A stretch of 64,000 bases of DNA from Treponema maltophilum ATCC 51939 (GCF_000413055.1 NZ_KE332518.1:1117583-1181582), one strand, 5' to 3'. Positions 1 to 8,871 are shown, numbered from the stretch's first letter. Notes: a model not told the origin generated them from the sequence alone. Numbers and translations: made by a program.

Positions 1-192
1 AGCTAAAATCAATTGATACAGATTCTTATGTGCGTGTGCACCTCGATTACTATTTTGGGGAATATCATATAGGTAATAGATTCGTTTTATATCAAAAGGT
101 ACATACGTTTTATCGGATAATGTTAATATACCATCAATAAAGTTATGATTGCGTACGTGAATAAGTTTGCAGTCGTCAACGGTATTTTTCAT
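1..192 (-). CDS. Sugar 3,4-ketoisomerase, FdtA/QdtA cupin family (partial)
   Basis: The frame starts at the ATG ending at 192 and runs off the left edge, giving 64 residues. The visible part has the family pattern: IYYLYDIP, then RGAHAHKN, the His-rich segment typical of FdtA/QdtA/WxcM cupins. Characterised members convert dTDP-4-keto-6-deoxyglucose to a 3-keto isomer before amination at C3 for surface glycans. The neighbouring gene at 204 encodes a second related cupin, and RfbA at 7021 makes the dTDP-glucose these enzymes need upstream. The matching dehydratase and aminotransferase are not in the window. The C-terminal half is unseen, so intactness cannot be judged. Confidence 0.75.
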   Translation of the reverse strand, partial: MKNTVDDCKLIHVRNHNFIDGILTLSDKTYVPFDIKRIYYLYDIPQNSNRGAHAHKNLYQLILA

Positions 193-203
193 TATTAAAA
201 TAT

Positions 204-569
204 TTAATTTTTCTTAAAATTAACTTTTTTCATAGATGTCAAAATAAGTATAACGGTATTTTGCGCAAAATCAAATATTCTAAAATCAGTAAGCGCATTT
301 GCACAGAGTGCTTTAGAAGCTTTATTCACTGTTATATCATATTCGGACTCGGTATTAGCGATTTTGCCGGTTTTAAATCGAAAAGCGCCGGATAACGCTA
401 TAAAACAAAATTGTGCATTATTCTTTTTATGAAAAGAATATGAATCCGATATGTCACAATCGGTAAGCAAAAAAGCTGCCTGAATTTTAAAAGGAATATG
501 TTTTTGGCTTTCTAAAAAAGAGAGGCTGCCGCGATTATCCGTAATTTTAGGTAAATTTATTATTTGCAT
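204..569 (-). CDS. WxcM/QdtA-like cupin, putative sugar ketoisomerase
   Basis: This 121-residue protein opens with LPKITDNRGSLSFLE, the usual N-terminus of the WxcM-like/QdtA cupins (PF05523 type), followed by a segment with AAFLLTD and SYSFHKKNNAQFCFIALSG. The canonical RGxHAHK is replaced by SYSFHKKNN, so one active-site His position appears changed. Its ATG overlaps the stop of the glycosyltransferase upstream by one base (TAATG), so the two are translationally linked. It may act with the cupin starting at 192 or be a diverged second copy. Expected role: dTDP-deoxyaminosugar synthesis in the cytoplasm. Confidence 0.65.
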   Translation of the reverse strand: MQIINLPKITDNRGSLSFLESQKHIPFKIQAAFLLTDCDISDSYSFHKKNNAQFCFIALSGAFRFKTGKIANTESEYDITVNKASKALCANALTDFRIFDFAQNTVILILTSMKKVNFKKN

Positions 570-1594
570 TATAAGTTAAAAGCTTTCTTTATTATAGTTT
601 TTAACGTATTATATAATTTTTCTTTATGTGTACGTCCGATTATATTTTTAGTATTTGTTTTATATAGTTTTATATAATCTTTGTATTCAAATGCAAAAGG
701 ATTATCATAAAAGAAATTGGGGTGCGAAAGAAGGTACTGCACTGTTCGTGAAAACCCCCATTCATATAAATCGACATCGGTTGATAAACATGCTTCGCGT
801 AATAATAAAAATGCCGTATATTTTGTACTTGAAATATGTGAAAATTGTGGAAAAATTTTTTTTAATTCATCTGTAGGTAAGTCAAGGAAGAGATCCCGAA
901 TTATACAGTATTCCGTCTTATGACATTTTTCTGACCATACAGTATTATATGCGCTCAAATTACTTTTTTGCGTGAAACGTCTGTATCCTACCGTTATAAA
1001 CGGATTAACGGAAAAATTGGCATTCATTACCACTCTTGTATTTAGATCATAATCATGATTTAAAATAAGCGAGGGGTTAAAAGCCGCAATTCTATCAAAT
1101 AGCGATTTTTTAAAAGCGATACCGGGTGACGGAAAAATATTCCCATAATAAAAGGCTTTATTCAAAAGCTTATATTTATCGGTTTCTAGCACAGAGAGAG
1201 TTCTGCCGGTTAAACGATTTTTTTCATCGATAAATTTTAATTGTGGAAATAATACTTCCAAATCGGGATTTTCAGTAAATGCCTGTACTATGTTTTGTAG
1301 ATGTGTAGGAAATAAAATATCGTCGCTGGCAATTAAGGTTACATATTCATATTGTGCTTTTGCTAATCCGTCATTAAAAGTTTTTCCCGGACCTAAATTT
1401 TTATCGTGACAAAAATATCTAATCTTATCGGATACATATTTTTGTACAATTTCTTTTGTAGAGTCACAGGAGCAATCATCCATTATAATGATTTCATAAT
1501 TTTGTTCCGTTTGACTTAATACACTTTTAATGCTTTGTTCGATATAATCCGCTTGATTATATGTAGGAATGATAACACTAACGGCAGCAGGCAT
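569..1594 (-). CDS. Family 2 glycosyltransferase
   Basis: The 341-residue product begins with VSVIIPTYNQADYIEQSIKS, the GT2 (GT-A fold) nucleotide-sugar binding start, followed by IIIMDDCSCDSTKEI and the metal-binding ASDD near residue 92. The C-terminal third has no recognisable domain. GT2 enzymes transfer a sugar from a nucleotide donor to a growing surface glycan on the cytoplasmic face. Donor and acceptor cannot be predicted. It abuts the sulfotransferase upstream (one-base overlap at 1594) and the cupin downstream. The coding sequence is very AT-rich, like the whole 1-6300 block. Confidence 0.85.
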   Translation of the reverse strand: MPAAVSVIIPTYNQADYIEQSIKSVLSQTEQNYEIIIMDDCSCDSTKEIVQKYVSDKIRYFCHDKNLGPGKTFNDGLAKAQYEYVTLIASDDILFPTHLQNIVQAFTENPDLEVLFPQLKFIDEKNRLTGRTLSVLETDKYKLLNKAFYYGNIFPSPGIAFKKSLFDRIAAFNPSLILNHDYDLNTRVVMNANFSVNPFITVGYRRFTQKSNLSAYNTVWSEKCHKTEYCIIRDLFLDLPTDELKKIFPQFSHISSTKYTAFLLLREACLSTDVDLYEWGFSRTVQYLLSHPNFFYDNPFAFEYKDYIKLYKTNTKNIIGRTHKEKLYNTLKTIIKKAFNL

Positions 1595-2937
1595 TATTTA
1601 AACTCCACCAAACTATTTTTATTCTTTTTTTGATATTTTATAATTTCTTTAAGCTGTATACAAAAATCAAATGGCAATAAAAATAAAAATAGAATTATTT
1701 TTATAATACCTTTTAATACGGAAAATATCGTTTTTCTATTTTTGAAGTATTTGCAGAGTTCATAAAATGAAGTAAAAAGATACGCCCCTTTTATATTTGA
1801 AAACGGCAGTTTTCCTGTTTTTTGAAAAGCTATAGCTAGTTTTCTTATATCCTCTATAGGTTGTTCATTTGTATTTGATAACTCTTTCGTTGTAAATTTT
1901 CGTATTTGGATGTCGGAATAAGGGTAACAAAATTCCTCTAATTCTTTTTCTATTTTTTCAATGTCTTTTGCATACTGCGGATACTTTCTAAAAACCTGCG
2001 TATTTGTTTGTGATTTTTCCGGAATAAATATTTGTCCTTTTTTTATATGTTCCGAATCTTTTAAGTTTAAAAATTTTTTAATTTTTGTTAAACTTTCTTC
2101 ATAATTATAAATTAAATCTTCAAACTTTAGTTGCAGAATTGTATCAAAATGCTCTGCGTTTCTTCTATTACAGCTTCTATAGGTTTTAAACCAGTCAATA
2201 TACGTTTCAACTGTCCATGTAGGAAGATATGGTTCTCCTTTATACATTTTATTTATTACATATAAATCTCGTGGATCTCTATCCCCAATTAAACATTTTG
2301 CATTTAAAAACCAATTTAATTCATGTATTACGCTTTCTGGTCGAAATAGAGCATCTACCAAAATAAAACGTTTATTTTGAGCTATTGGTGTAAAAATTTT
2401 CGAAGTATATGCTTGTGTTTTTTTATAAAATTCATTGTCAAATTTTCCATAGTATTGTTCGGTAAGTGTTTGAAAGGATGGCCTCCAATAATATTGCTCA
2501 TAAAGTCCATATTTATTTTTGTATAAATTATCAAAAAGGAGTCTTGCCCTTTTAAAATTCTTAATTTCTTCCTTAGGAATTAAATCAGCGTCTCTTTCCG
2601 AATACATTCCTCCAAGCCATGAACCTGTGACAGTCTTTATGTATTCCATTGTGGAATTAAAAAAGAAATCTTTTCCGAAATTCGTTATATAGAATTGGTC
2701 ATTTGATGCTAGTTTGGCTTGATATAGCATTTCTTTAACGGCTGCATTTACAAAAAGTTGATTCCGCAAAGCTGTTTCCAATTGGAATAGATTATTGCTG
2801 AAGAATTTACATTCAAATGTTGCACCTCCAATAATAGTTGAAACACATTCAAATTCTTCCAGTATATTTGTTAATGCGGAACTGCCAGACTCACCAAAGC
2901 CAGTCGTTCCTATTATAGTGAAGTCTATATTATTCAT
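1594..2937 (-). CDS. Sulfotransferase-family protein
   Basis: The 447-residue protein starts with IIGTTGFGESGSSALTN, a P-loop-like 5'-phosphosulfate binding segment. Near residue 220 it has AKCLIGDRDPRDLYV, matching the 3'-phosphate binding region (RxPRDxxxS-like), and near 275 LKFEDLIYNYEESLTKIKKFL, the usual C-terminal ExL...L..FL pattern of the PAPS sulfotransferase family. A hydrophobic stretch near residues 405-425 suggests membrane attachment. Known relatives sulfate sugars or lipids. In this locus it probably modifies the glycan or its lipid carrier, but the acceptor is unknown. No PAPS synthesis gene is in the window. The distance to the cytidylyltransferase gene upstream is about 18 bases. 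Confidence 0.75.
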   Translation of the reverse strand: MNNIDFTIIGTTGFGESGSSALTNILEEFECVSTIIGGATFECKFFSNNLFQLETALRNQLFVNAAVKEMLYQAKLASNDQFYITNFGKDFFFNSTMEYIKTVTGSWLGGMYSERDADLIPKEEIKNFKRARLLFDNLYKNKYGLYEQYYWRPSFQTLTEQYYGKFDNEFYKKTQAYTSKIFTPIAQNKRFILVDALFRPESVIHELNWFLNAKCLIGDRDPRDLYVINKMYKGEPYLPTWTVETYIDWFKTYRSCNRRNAEHFDTILQLKFEDLIYNYEESLTKIKKFLNLKDSEHIKKGQIFIPEKSQTNTQVFRKYPQYAKDIEKIEKELEEFCYPYSDIQIRKFTTKELSNTNEQPIEDIRKLAIAFQKTGKLPFSNIKGAYLFTSFYELCKYFKNRKTIFSVLKGIIKIILFLFLLPFDFCIQLKEIIKYQKKNKNSLVEFK

Positions 2938-2955
2938 ATCTTATAGTTAAATGCT

Positions 2956-3372
2956 TTATTCTCCCCGTAGTTTCTTAAGAGTTTCATTTATTAATGTAGA
3001 ACTTGTACCTTTTGTATAAGGAAAATATACAACTCTGACACCAACAGATTGAAATTTCTTTTCCATCTTTTCCCAGTTTGGATGAGCAAACCAATCATCT
3101 CCGACAAACAACACATCAAAGTGTATTTTTTTCCATGTTTCAAATTTATCAATATTCTCTTGTGGAATAGCAGAATCCACATATCTTATACTTTTTATAA
3201 TTTCAAGTCGTTCTGCAAATGGAATAACCGGTTTTTTATTTTTATAGGCTACCAATTCATCTATACTGACGCCAACTATTAATTTATCGCATAAACCTTT
3301 TGCATTACGCAAAAGATTCACATGTCCTATATGAAAAAGGTCATATACGCCCGATGTGTATCCTAATATCAT
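2956..3372 (-). CDS. TagD-like glycerol-3-phosphate cytidylyltransferase family protein
   Basis: The protein of about 138 residues has the intact nucleotidyltransferase signature YDLFHIGHVNLLR (HxGH), then GVSIDELV, PFAERLEII and VGDDW, closing with TKGTSSTLI, as in B. subtilis TagD. The start is placed at the ATG ending at 3372 because AAGGAT sits nine bases upstream and the upstream stop is at 3374; a longer frame to 3396 would overlap that gene and has no good ribosome site. TagD makes CDP-glycerol; the TagF-like gene at 4434 is the natural partner. Other CMP-activated polyol phosphates are possible. Confidence 0.8.
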   Translation of the reverse strand: MILGYTSGVYDLFHIGHVNLLRNAKGLCDKLIVGVSIDELVAYKNKKPVIPFAERLEIIKSIRYVDSAIPQENIDKFETWKKIHFDVLFVGDDWFAHPNWEKMEKKFQSVGVRVVYFPYTKGTSSTLINETLKKLRGE

Positions 3373-3373
3373 G

Positions 3374-4423
3374 TTAGTTATCCTTATGATCATCAAAAAT
3401 ATTTAAGTATTTTTCAAGACAATAAACCATCCACTTTTGATCACCGGTGAGATCTTTTACACAGTTCGGTAAAAATTCTTTTCTTGTCGGGCCGTCCCAA
3501 TCTTTCAACCATTGATCCATCGCTCTGGGCATCGGAATTTTATCCGGAACAGGTATGTGAGGATAACGTTTTTTAAACAGTTCCTTAATTAGGTACTTAG
3601 GCTCCCCATTACGAATTCGCTTTAAGTCTAACGGCTCAGCCATAACTAAATAAGCATGTGGATCTAGATGTATAATATTTTCCATATTAAAAGCATGCAT
3701 ATATGACGTATTGGTCTCTACGCCCAAAACTTCATTTATAAATTTTATAAAATCAATCTTGTTATCTTCAAGTCTGTATTTTTCATAGATATGAAGCATA
3801 GAAACCGGAGTTTTTAAAATTCTTTCGGGAGGAACAAATGTATATCTTTTTATCCACTCCTCAAATGTCCAATCTTTTGCAAGTAGTTTATTCATACCGC
3901 CAAAAACCAAATCCGTTGCAACTCCGGTAACAATTGCTTTAATTCCATCTTTCTTTGCCTGCAACATAGCTTTATGCAGCATAATTTCAATAGAGTGCAC
4001 AGGTACTTGTCTATATTTTAATATTTCAGGTGTAAATTTTTCAAAATCATTCCAATACATTTCAATTATTCTGTGGTCAAGTCCATAAGCATCGGCATAT
4101 TTTTTTGCTTGAATTGTTTCATCAATCGCTCCCGGTGCAATACATTTGAATGTATATGCAATAGTCCCTTTGGGCAAATAAGATGCCAAAACCGCAGAAT
4201 CATTTCCCCCGCTTAAAAATATAGCTGTTTTACCAGGTATAATTTGTTTTTCTAAAATCTCTCTAGTATGCTTACCCACATCATCAGCTGTTTTGCAAGG
4301 TATTTTATTTCCGTCATAGGGTTTAAAGTTAGTATGACTAAGTCCTTGATAAAAGTTAATTTTTTCATCAGCTATAAATCGAAATGTTAAATAGCTACTC
4401 ATACAATAATTCTTATCAATCAT
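3374..4423 (-). CDS. Asparagine-synthase-like ATP pyrophosphatase
   Basis: The 349-residue product has the PP-loop AIFLSGGNDSAVLA near residue 90, the ATP-pyrophosphatase motif (SGGxDS) of asparagine synthetase and related amide-forming enzymes. The N-terminal glutaminase domain with its Cys2 is absent. The protein therefore probably adenylates a carboxylate for attack by an amine supplied otherwise. It lies between a TagD-like and a TagF-like gene, so a role in decorating a polyol-phosphate or sugar-acid residue of the surface polymer is inferred, not shown. It is very AT-rich. Spacing to the TagF-like gene is ten bases. Confidence 0.7.
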   Translation of the reverse strand: MIDKNYCMSSYLTFRFIADEKINFYQGLSHTNFKPYDGNKIPCKTADDVGKHTREILEKQIIPGKTAIFLSGGNDSAVLASYLPKGTIAYTFKCIAPGAIDETIQAKKYADAYGLDHRIIEMYWNDFEKFTPEILKYRQVPVHSIEIMLHKAMLQAKKDGIKAIVTGVATDLVFGGMNKLLAKDWTFEEWIKRYTFVPPERILKTPVSMLHIYEKYRLEDNKIDFIKFINEVLGVETNTSYMHAFNMENIIHLDPHAYLVMAEPLDLKRIRNGEPKYLIKELFKKRYPHIPVPDKIPMPRAMDQWLKDWDGPTRKEFLPNCVKDLTGDQKWMVYCLEKYLNIFDDHKDN

Positions 4424-4433
4424 TGGTTTCTCC

Positions 4434-5708
4434 TTAATTTATTAATGTATCTAGTATAATTTTAGAACTTTTTTCAGTATCGAAAAAATAATGTGCCAGT
4501 ATTTCTTTACGTTTATTCAAAAGGCTATCTTTTCCGGAAATTAATACATTTAAACACTCCTCTAATTCATTCTGATTGTGTACCCAATATAGACCTTTTG
4601 ATAATTCTACTCCTAGATCGTTAAAAATATCCTTTTTATAAGTATATATAATCGGCTTTTTTGTAGGGAAAAATTCATATATTAATGATGTAGGATCTGT
4701 TATCAATATGTCTGCTGTATTAAAACTGTTATAATAATCTCTATTTGTATCTAACATAAATTTAGATGTAGAAAATTTTTGTTTAAGTTTTTGTATATCA
4801 TCTTCTGTCATTTCGCCTGTGGTTATAAAATTTTGAAACATAAGGGGATGAGGCCTAAGGATTAACGTCACATCATCATGTTGATCAACGTAATTTATAA
4901 GCACATTATAATAATCAAAAAAAGTACATATTCCTTCTTTTGTATTCCACCTCGGAAGCCATAAAATATTATGTGAATCTGGTTTTACATATGAGGGGTC
5001 AGTAGTATAATGGTTCTTAAGAGCCTCTATTTTTGTAGAACCGGTTATAATAAATTTTTCAATTAAAAATTGCATATTTTTTTTGCAAAGATAGTCATAA
5101 ATGATATTTTTATTAATATTTGTTTCTACAAAACAATATGTACTGTCTCTAAAAAAATCTATAGGATAGATAGTATTTTCAATTTCACCCTTTATTAAAG
5201 CTGTCCCATATGGTATGTGACATATTTGTGCAAACTTACTTACGTAATCGCTTTTTAGAGTTTCAGGATACATCCCATTATAAGGGGCTTGATAAAATAC
5301 ATAATCAGGATGCAATTGGAATAAATCAATCCATGTGTTTGCTTTTTCATTATATCCATAGATATATGGAATTCCAAGAGTATCAAGGTATTCCCGCAAA
5401 CCGTCATCTTTATATGTACCGGCGGGTAGAGTAGAGTGTGCATAAGGGATAACTAAAACCGTTATATTCACTTGATCGGATTTACGAAAAGTGTCATATA
5501 TGGATTGAAACATTAACCATGTTGCAGGTTCAAATGCAATTAGAACTATATTTAATTTTTGGTTAGTCATTTTTTTTAAAAGAATTCTATTTTCTACAAG
5601 CATTCTGGGTATATAGTAGTCATTATTTATACTTAATTCATTATTTAATTTATTAACATAATTTATGGAATTATTTAGTTTTTTTAAAAAATTAATTACT
5701 TTTCGCAT
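4434..5708 (-). CDS. CDP-glycerol glycerophosphotransferase-like (TagB/TagF family), divergent
   Basis: The 424-residue protein shows the family's C-terminal half: ILWLPRW near 255, LILRPHPLM near 285, DILITDPTSLIYEFF near 345 and KPIIYTYKKD. The N-terminal counterpart of the catalytic HGTPxK motif reads PYGTALIKG, with Tyr for His. TagB/TagF enzymes transfer glycerol phosphate (or ribitol phosphate) from a CDP donor to a lipid-linked acceptor at the inner membrane face. The TagD-like gene at 2956 would supply the donor. Because the locus also makes CMP-aminoethylphosphonate, a phosphonate transferase role is an alternative. The first 60 residues are Asn/Leu-rich without a membrane segment. 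Confidence 0.7.
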   Translation of the reverse strand: MRKVINFLKKLNNSINYVNKLNNELSINNDYYIPRMLVENRILLKKMTNQKLNIVLIAFEPATWLMFQSIYDTFRKSDQVNITVLVIPYAHSTLPAGTYKDDGLREYLDTLGIPYIYGYNEKANTWIDLFQLHPDYVFYQAPYNGMYPETLKSDYVSKFAQICHIPYGTALIKGEIENTIYPIDFFRDSTYCFVETNINKNIIYDYLCKKNMQFLIEKFIITGSTKIEALKNHYTTDPSYVKPDSHNILWLPRWNTKEGICTFFDYYNVLINYVDQHDDVTLILRPHPLMFQNFITTGEMTEDDIQKLKQKFSTSKFMLDTNRDYYNSFNTADILITDPTSLIYEFFPTKKPIIYTYKKDIFNDLGVELSKGLYWVHNQNELEECLNVLISGKDSLLNKRKEILAHYFFDTEKSSKIILDTLIN

Positions 5709-5717
5709 AGTTATTCC

Positions 5718-7004
5718 TTACTGCATAATACTCCAATTCTTATTTGTAAAAAGAATTGATTTTCTATTTTCATAAAGGGTCATATGTTTTTCATCAGGTA
5801 ATAATGTAATTACCATTCCTATAGTGTTATAATCTATAATATATTCAACATTTTTTATAGATGATAAAATTTCAATCCTATACTTTCCGGGCATTAATTC
5901 TTTCGTTGGTAGTTCAGCAATGACAATATTATCGCCCTCATTTAATGCGTCGCTAACTTCTTTACCACTATCAGAAAAAGCGGATTCCATTACTTTTACT
6001 CCAAGTTCAGTATATATGATATAATAAAGAGTTAATAAAGGGTTTTTTTTATTTATAAAAATATTAAATTCTAAAAAATAGTTATTACCCTGAATTAGAT
6101 TTTTTTCTACATTATTAGAATATGGGTGTGAAATGATTTTAATATGATTTACTGTAATAAATTCATTTTCTATTTTGTTTACATTTTTCCAAATATAATC
6201 ATCTGATACTTTCGTAATAGCTAAATTTTGATATTCCCCAATCGCCTCATCAATGTTATCGCTTTGAAATTTAATTTTGCCTTTTTCAAGAATCATACCC
6301 TTATTACAAAGAGATTTTACCGCCGCCATATTGTGACTTACAAACAATACCGTTCTGCCTTGTCCCGTACTCAGTTCGTTCATCTTTCCGAGAGCCTTTT
6401 TTTGGAATTCGGCATCTCCTACGGCGAGCACTTCATCGGCAATGAGGATTTCGGAATCGAGGTGGGCGGCAACGGCAAAGGCGAGCCGTACGTACATGCC
6501 GCTCGAATAGCGTTTTACGGGAGTATCGATATGTTTTTCGATTCCGCTGAAGTCTATAATCTCGTCGATTTTGCGGTCTACCTCTTTTTTTTTCATGCCG
6601 AGGATGGCGCCGTTAAGATAGACGTTTTCGCGGCCGGTCAGTTCCCCGTGAAATCCGGTTCCTACTTCCAAAAGGCTGGCAACCCTTCCACGTATTTTTA
6701 CGCAGCCTTCGGTCGGGGCGGTTATTCTGCTCAGGATTTTTAACAGCGTGGATTTTCCCGCACCGTTTTTGCCGATTATGCCGACCCTGTCGCCCTGTTT
6801 GATTTCGAAGTTTAAGTCTTTCAGCGCCCAAAAACCGTCGTCGGTTCCGTCATATTTGTGCTCGCCGATTTTGGAATGCGGATCGGGTTTGCCCCGTTTG
6901 ATCGCGATCCATGTTTGAATGTCGCGGAACAAGGTACCGTTATTGATAACGCCGAGCCGGTAATATTTTGAAAGATGTTCGGCTTTTATAGCTATGTCGC
7001 TCAT
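5718..7004 (-). CDS. wzt: Polysaccharide export ABC transporter ATPase, Wzt-like
   Basis: The 428-residue protein has an ABC ATPase domain in residues 20-240: Walker A GKNGAGKST, signature YSSGM, Walker B ILIADEVLAVGD and the switch His in VLFVSHNM. The remaining 180 residues match the place of the Wzt C-terminal carbohydrate-binding domain, which in ABC-dependent O-antigen systems recognises the finished glycan. The permease partner is at 11808, separated by fkp, the AbiEii pair and rfbA. Base composition changes sharply near 6300: one 60-base row at 6661 has 34 G/C, one at 6001 only 11. The ATPase half resembles core genes and the C-terminal half the AT-rich block. Confidence 0.9.
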   Translation of the reverse strand: MSDIAIKAEHLSKYYRLGVINNGTLFRDIQTWIAIKRGKPDPHSKIGEHKYDGTDDGFWALKDLNFEIKQGDRVGIIGKNGAGKSTLLKILSRITAPTEGCVKIRGRVASLLEVGTGFHGELTGRENVYLNGAILGMKKKEVDRKIDEIIDFSGIEKHIDTPVKRYSSGMYVRLAFAVAAHLDSEILIADEVLAVGDAEFQKKALGKMNELSTGQGRTVLFVSHNMAAVKSLCNKGMILEKGKIKFQSDNIDEAIGEYQNLAITKVSDDYIWKNVNKIENEFITVNHIKIISHPYSNNVEKNLIQGNNYFLEFNIFINKKNPLLTLYYIIYTELGVKVMESAFSDSGKEVSDALNEGDNIVIAELPTKELMPGKYRIEILSSIKNVEYIIDYNTIGMVITLLPDEKHMTLYENRKSILFTNKNWSIMQ

Positions 7005-7020
7005 AAATTCGTTCCTGATT

Positions 7021-7902
7021 TTATATCCGTTCGCCTATATATTTTAAATATGCACCGTATTCGGTTTTATATTCGCCGGCCGTTTTTAAAAGCACTGCTT
7101 TGTCTATCCAACGGTTTCGGTAGGCGATTTCTTCAATACACGATACGTATAAACCCTGTCGTTTTTGTATGGTCGAAATAAAGTTTGCCGCTTCCAAAAG
7201 TCCGTCGTAAGTACCCGTATCGAGCCATGCCATACCGCGTCCTAAAAGTTCGACATACAGTTTTTTTTCGGAAAGGTAGGCATTGTTTACCGACGTTATT
7301 TCGATTTCGCCGCGTGCCGAGGGTTTTACCCGTTTTGCAATTTCAATCACATCGTTATCGTAAAAGTATAAACCCGGAACCGCATAATTGCTTTTAGGCT
7401 GTGCGGGCTTTTCTTCGATCGAAAGCACGCGCTGTGTTCCGTCCGATGAGAATTCGACAACGCCGTATTCCCGCGGATCTTTTACATAATAGCCGAATAT
7501 TTTTGCGCCGCCTTTTTTTGAAATCGTATCCGCGGCGTTTTTCAGCGTTTCGCCGAATCCCTGTCCGTAAAAGACGTTATCGCCTAAAATGAGCGATACG
7601 GAATCTTTGCCGATAAAGTTTTCGCCGACAATAAAGGCGTCCGCCAAACCGCGCGGTTTATCCTGCACGGCGTATTCAAAAGACATTCCCAGCTGGCTGC
7701 CATCCGCAAACAACTCTTTAAAAAGCGGCGTGTCGCGCGGAGTCGAGATAATCAGTACTTCGCGAATTCCGGCAAGCATAAGAACCGAAAGGGGATAATA
7801 AATCATGGGTTTGTCGTATAAGGGAAGAATCTGCTTCGATACGGCTTTGGTCAGCGGATACAAACGCGTCCCCGCGCCGCCGGCCAAAATAATACCTTTC
7901 AT
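7021..7902 (-). CDS. rfbA: Glucose-1-phosphate thymidylyltransferase
   Basis: The 293-residue length is standard for RfbA. The start [18 protein letters not shown] carries the GGxGTRL nucleotide-binding loop, and [26 protein letters not shown] and [12 protein letters not shown] are family hallmarks. The enzyme makes dTDP-glucose from dTTP and glucose-1-phosphate in the cytoplasm, the first step to dTDP-rhamnose or dTDP-aminodeoxysugars. The latter fits the FdtA/QdtA cupins at the left edge. RfbB, C and D are not in the window. Composition is moderate in G+C, unlike the AT-rich genes below 6300. Confidence 0.95.
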   Translation of the reverse strand: MKGIILAGGAGTRLYPLTKAVSKQILPLYDKPMIYYPLSVLMLAGIREVLIISTPRDTPLFKELFADGSQLGMSFEYAVQDKPRGLADAFIVGENFIGKDSVSLILGDNVFYGQGFGETLKNAADTISKKGGAKIFGYYVKDPREYGVVEFSSDGTQRVLSIEEKPAQPKSNYAVPGLYFYDNDVIEIAKRVKPSARGEIEITSVNNAYLSEKKLYVELLGRGMAWLDTGTYDGLLEAANFISTIQKRQGLYVSCIEEIAYRNRWIDKAVLLKTAGEYKTEYGAYLKYIGERI

Positions 7903-7905
7903 ATT

Positions 7906-8574
7906 TTATCCTGCATTTTTCCGTAGCAATGAATTTCCGTTTTTTTCTTTTATATCACTGCACATTATATCAATCATTTTATTCGTTATTTCCGTTTTTT
8001 TGATGAGTTTTAAATTTTTAAACCATACAAGCGGAAAACTTTTTAATCGTTCAATAAGCACGTAATCGTCAAAACCTTCTTTTTCATGTGCCGCTTCCAA
8101 AATATCCGCCCAATTAAAATCGTACATCAAACAAATCGAAACAATATCAAAAACATCTTTTTCTTCATCGCGGCCGAGAACAGCCGTCAACTTATTTGCA
8201 AGTATATTATACACGTTGTCGACCGGTACACCGTTTCTGATGTTTGATTTGCCGTATCGATAAACGCGGTCGTTTACAAAATCGATTTTTAAATTTTCTA
8301 TTTTTATGCGTAAAAAGTCCTTTGTGTTGACCGGGGTTTCTACGGTAAATTTTTTTTGTAAATTATAGATAACCGCTTTTGTTTCATCGTAAAAATACGG
8401 CTGTCCCTGCATAAATAAATCAAGGTCATCGGAATAACGCCTTGCACAATAAAACCGGTGTAAAGCCGTTCCGCCGGTTAAATAAAAAGGAGTTTCGCCC
8501 GAAAAAATAACTTTCAGAACTTTATCCTGCAGAGCATACAGTTGTGCATAATCCCGAATTATATCTTTTTCCAT
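7906..8574 (-). CDS. AbiEii-type nucleotidyltransferase (toxin-like)
   Basis: The 222-residue protein has FYLTGGTALHRFYCARRYSDD followed by LDLF, the minimal-nucleotidyltransferase signature of the AbiEii/AbiGii family (GG-TAL and SDDLD). AbiEii proteins are toxins of type IV toxin-antitoxin and abortive-infection systems that transfer nucleotides, in known cases to tRNA. The start overlaps the end of the 97-residue gene upstream by 16 bases, so they form a pair. The pair sits inside the glycan operon between fkp and rfbA in the same orientation, an unusual place. A non-toxic housekeeping use cannot be excluded. Confidence 0.75.
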   Translation of the reverse strand: MEKDIIRDYAQLYALQDKVLKVIFSGETPFYLTGGTALHRFYCARRYSDDLDLFMQGQPYFYDETKAVIYNLQKKFTVETPVNTKDFLRIKIENLKIDFVNDRVYRYGKSNIRNGVPVDNVYNILANKLTAVLGRDEEKDVFDIVSICLMYDFNWADILEAAHEKEGFDDYVLIERLKSFPLVWFKNLKLIKKTEITNKMIDIMCSDIKEKNGNSLLRKNAG

Positions 8575-8852
8575 TGAAACTTCTCTATGTACTGCCGTTC
8601 ATTCAACATTGTATTTCGCAATGCCCTAAATGAATCGGGAGTTAAACCGAATCGGGCGGAAAGTTTAAAATTATCAAATAGGTTCCGTAAATCCTTTTCG
8701 GCAAAAACCGATAAGTCCCGCATTTTATCAGGTGAGTTATAGACTATGCGGTTAAAAAGCCATTGCTTTTTTTTTGTATCGGTTCCCAAAGCAATATTTT
8801 GTAATTCATCTTCGGATATATTATAATCCCAAACACAGTCCTTTAAACTCAC
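8559..8852 (-). CDS. Small partner of the AbiEii-type protein, possible antitoxin
   Basis: This 97-residue protein is not recognised by family. It is charged, mostly helical by appearance, and contains EDELQNIALGTDTKKKQWLF and FGLTPDSFRALRNTML. It overlaps the AbiEii-type gene by 16 bases, which is typical of toxin-antitoxin partners, and it comes first in the transcript as antitoxins usually do. It lacks the obvious winged-helix plus AbiEi_4 layout of classical AbiEi (about 200 residues). The antitoxin label is positional inference only. Confidence 0.55.
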   Translation of the reverse strand: MSLKDCVWDYNISEDELQNIALGTDTKKKQWLFNRIVYNSPDKMRDLSVFAEKDLRNLFDNFKLSARFGLTPDSFRALRNTMLNERQYIEKFQWKKI

Positions 8853-8871
8853 TTTTTTTCCTCTAAGTTTC

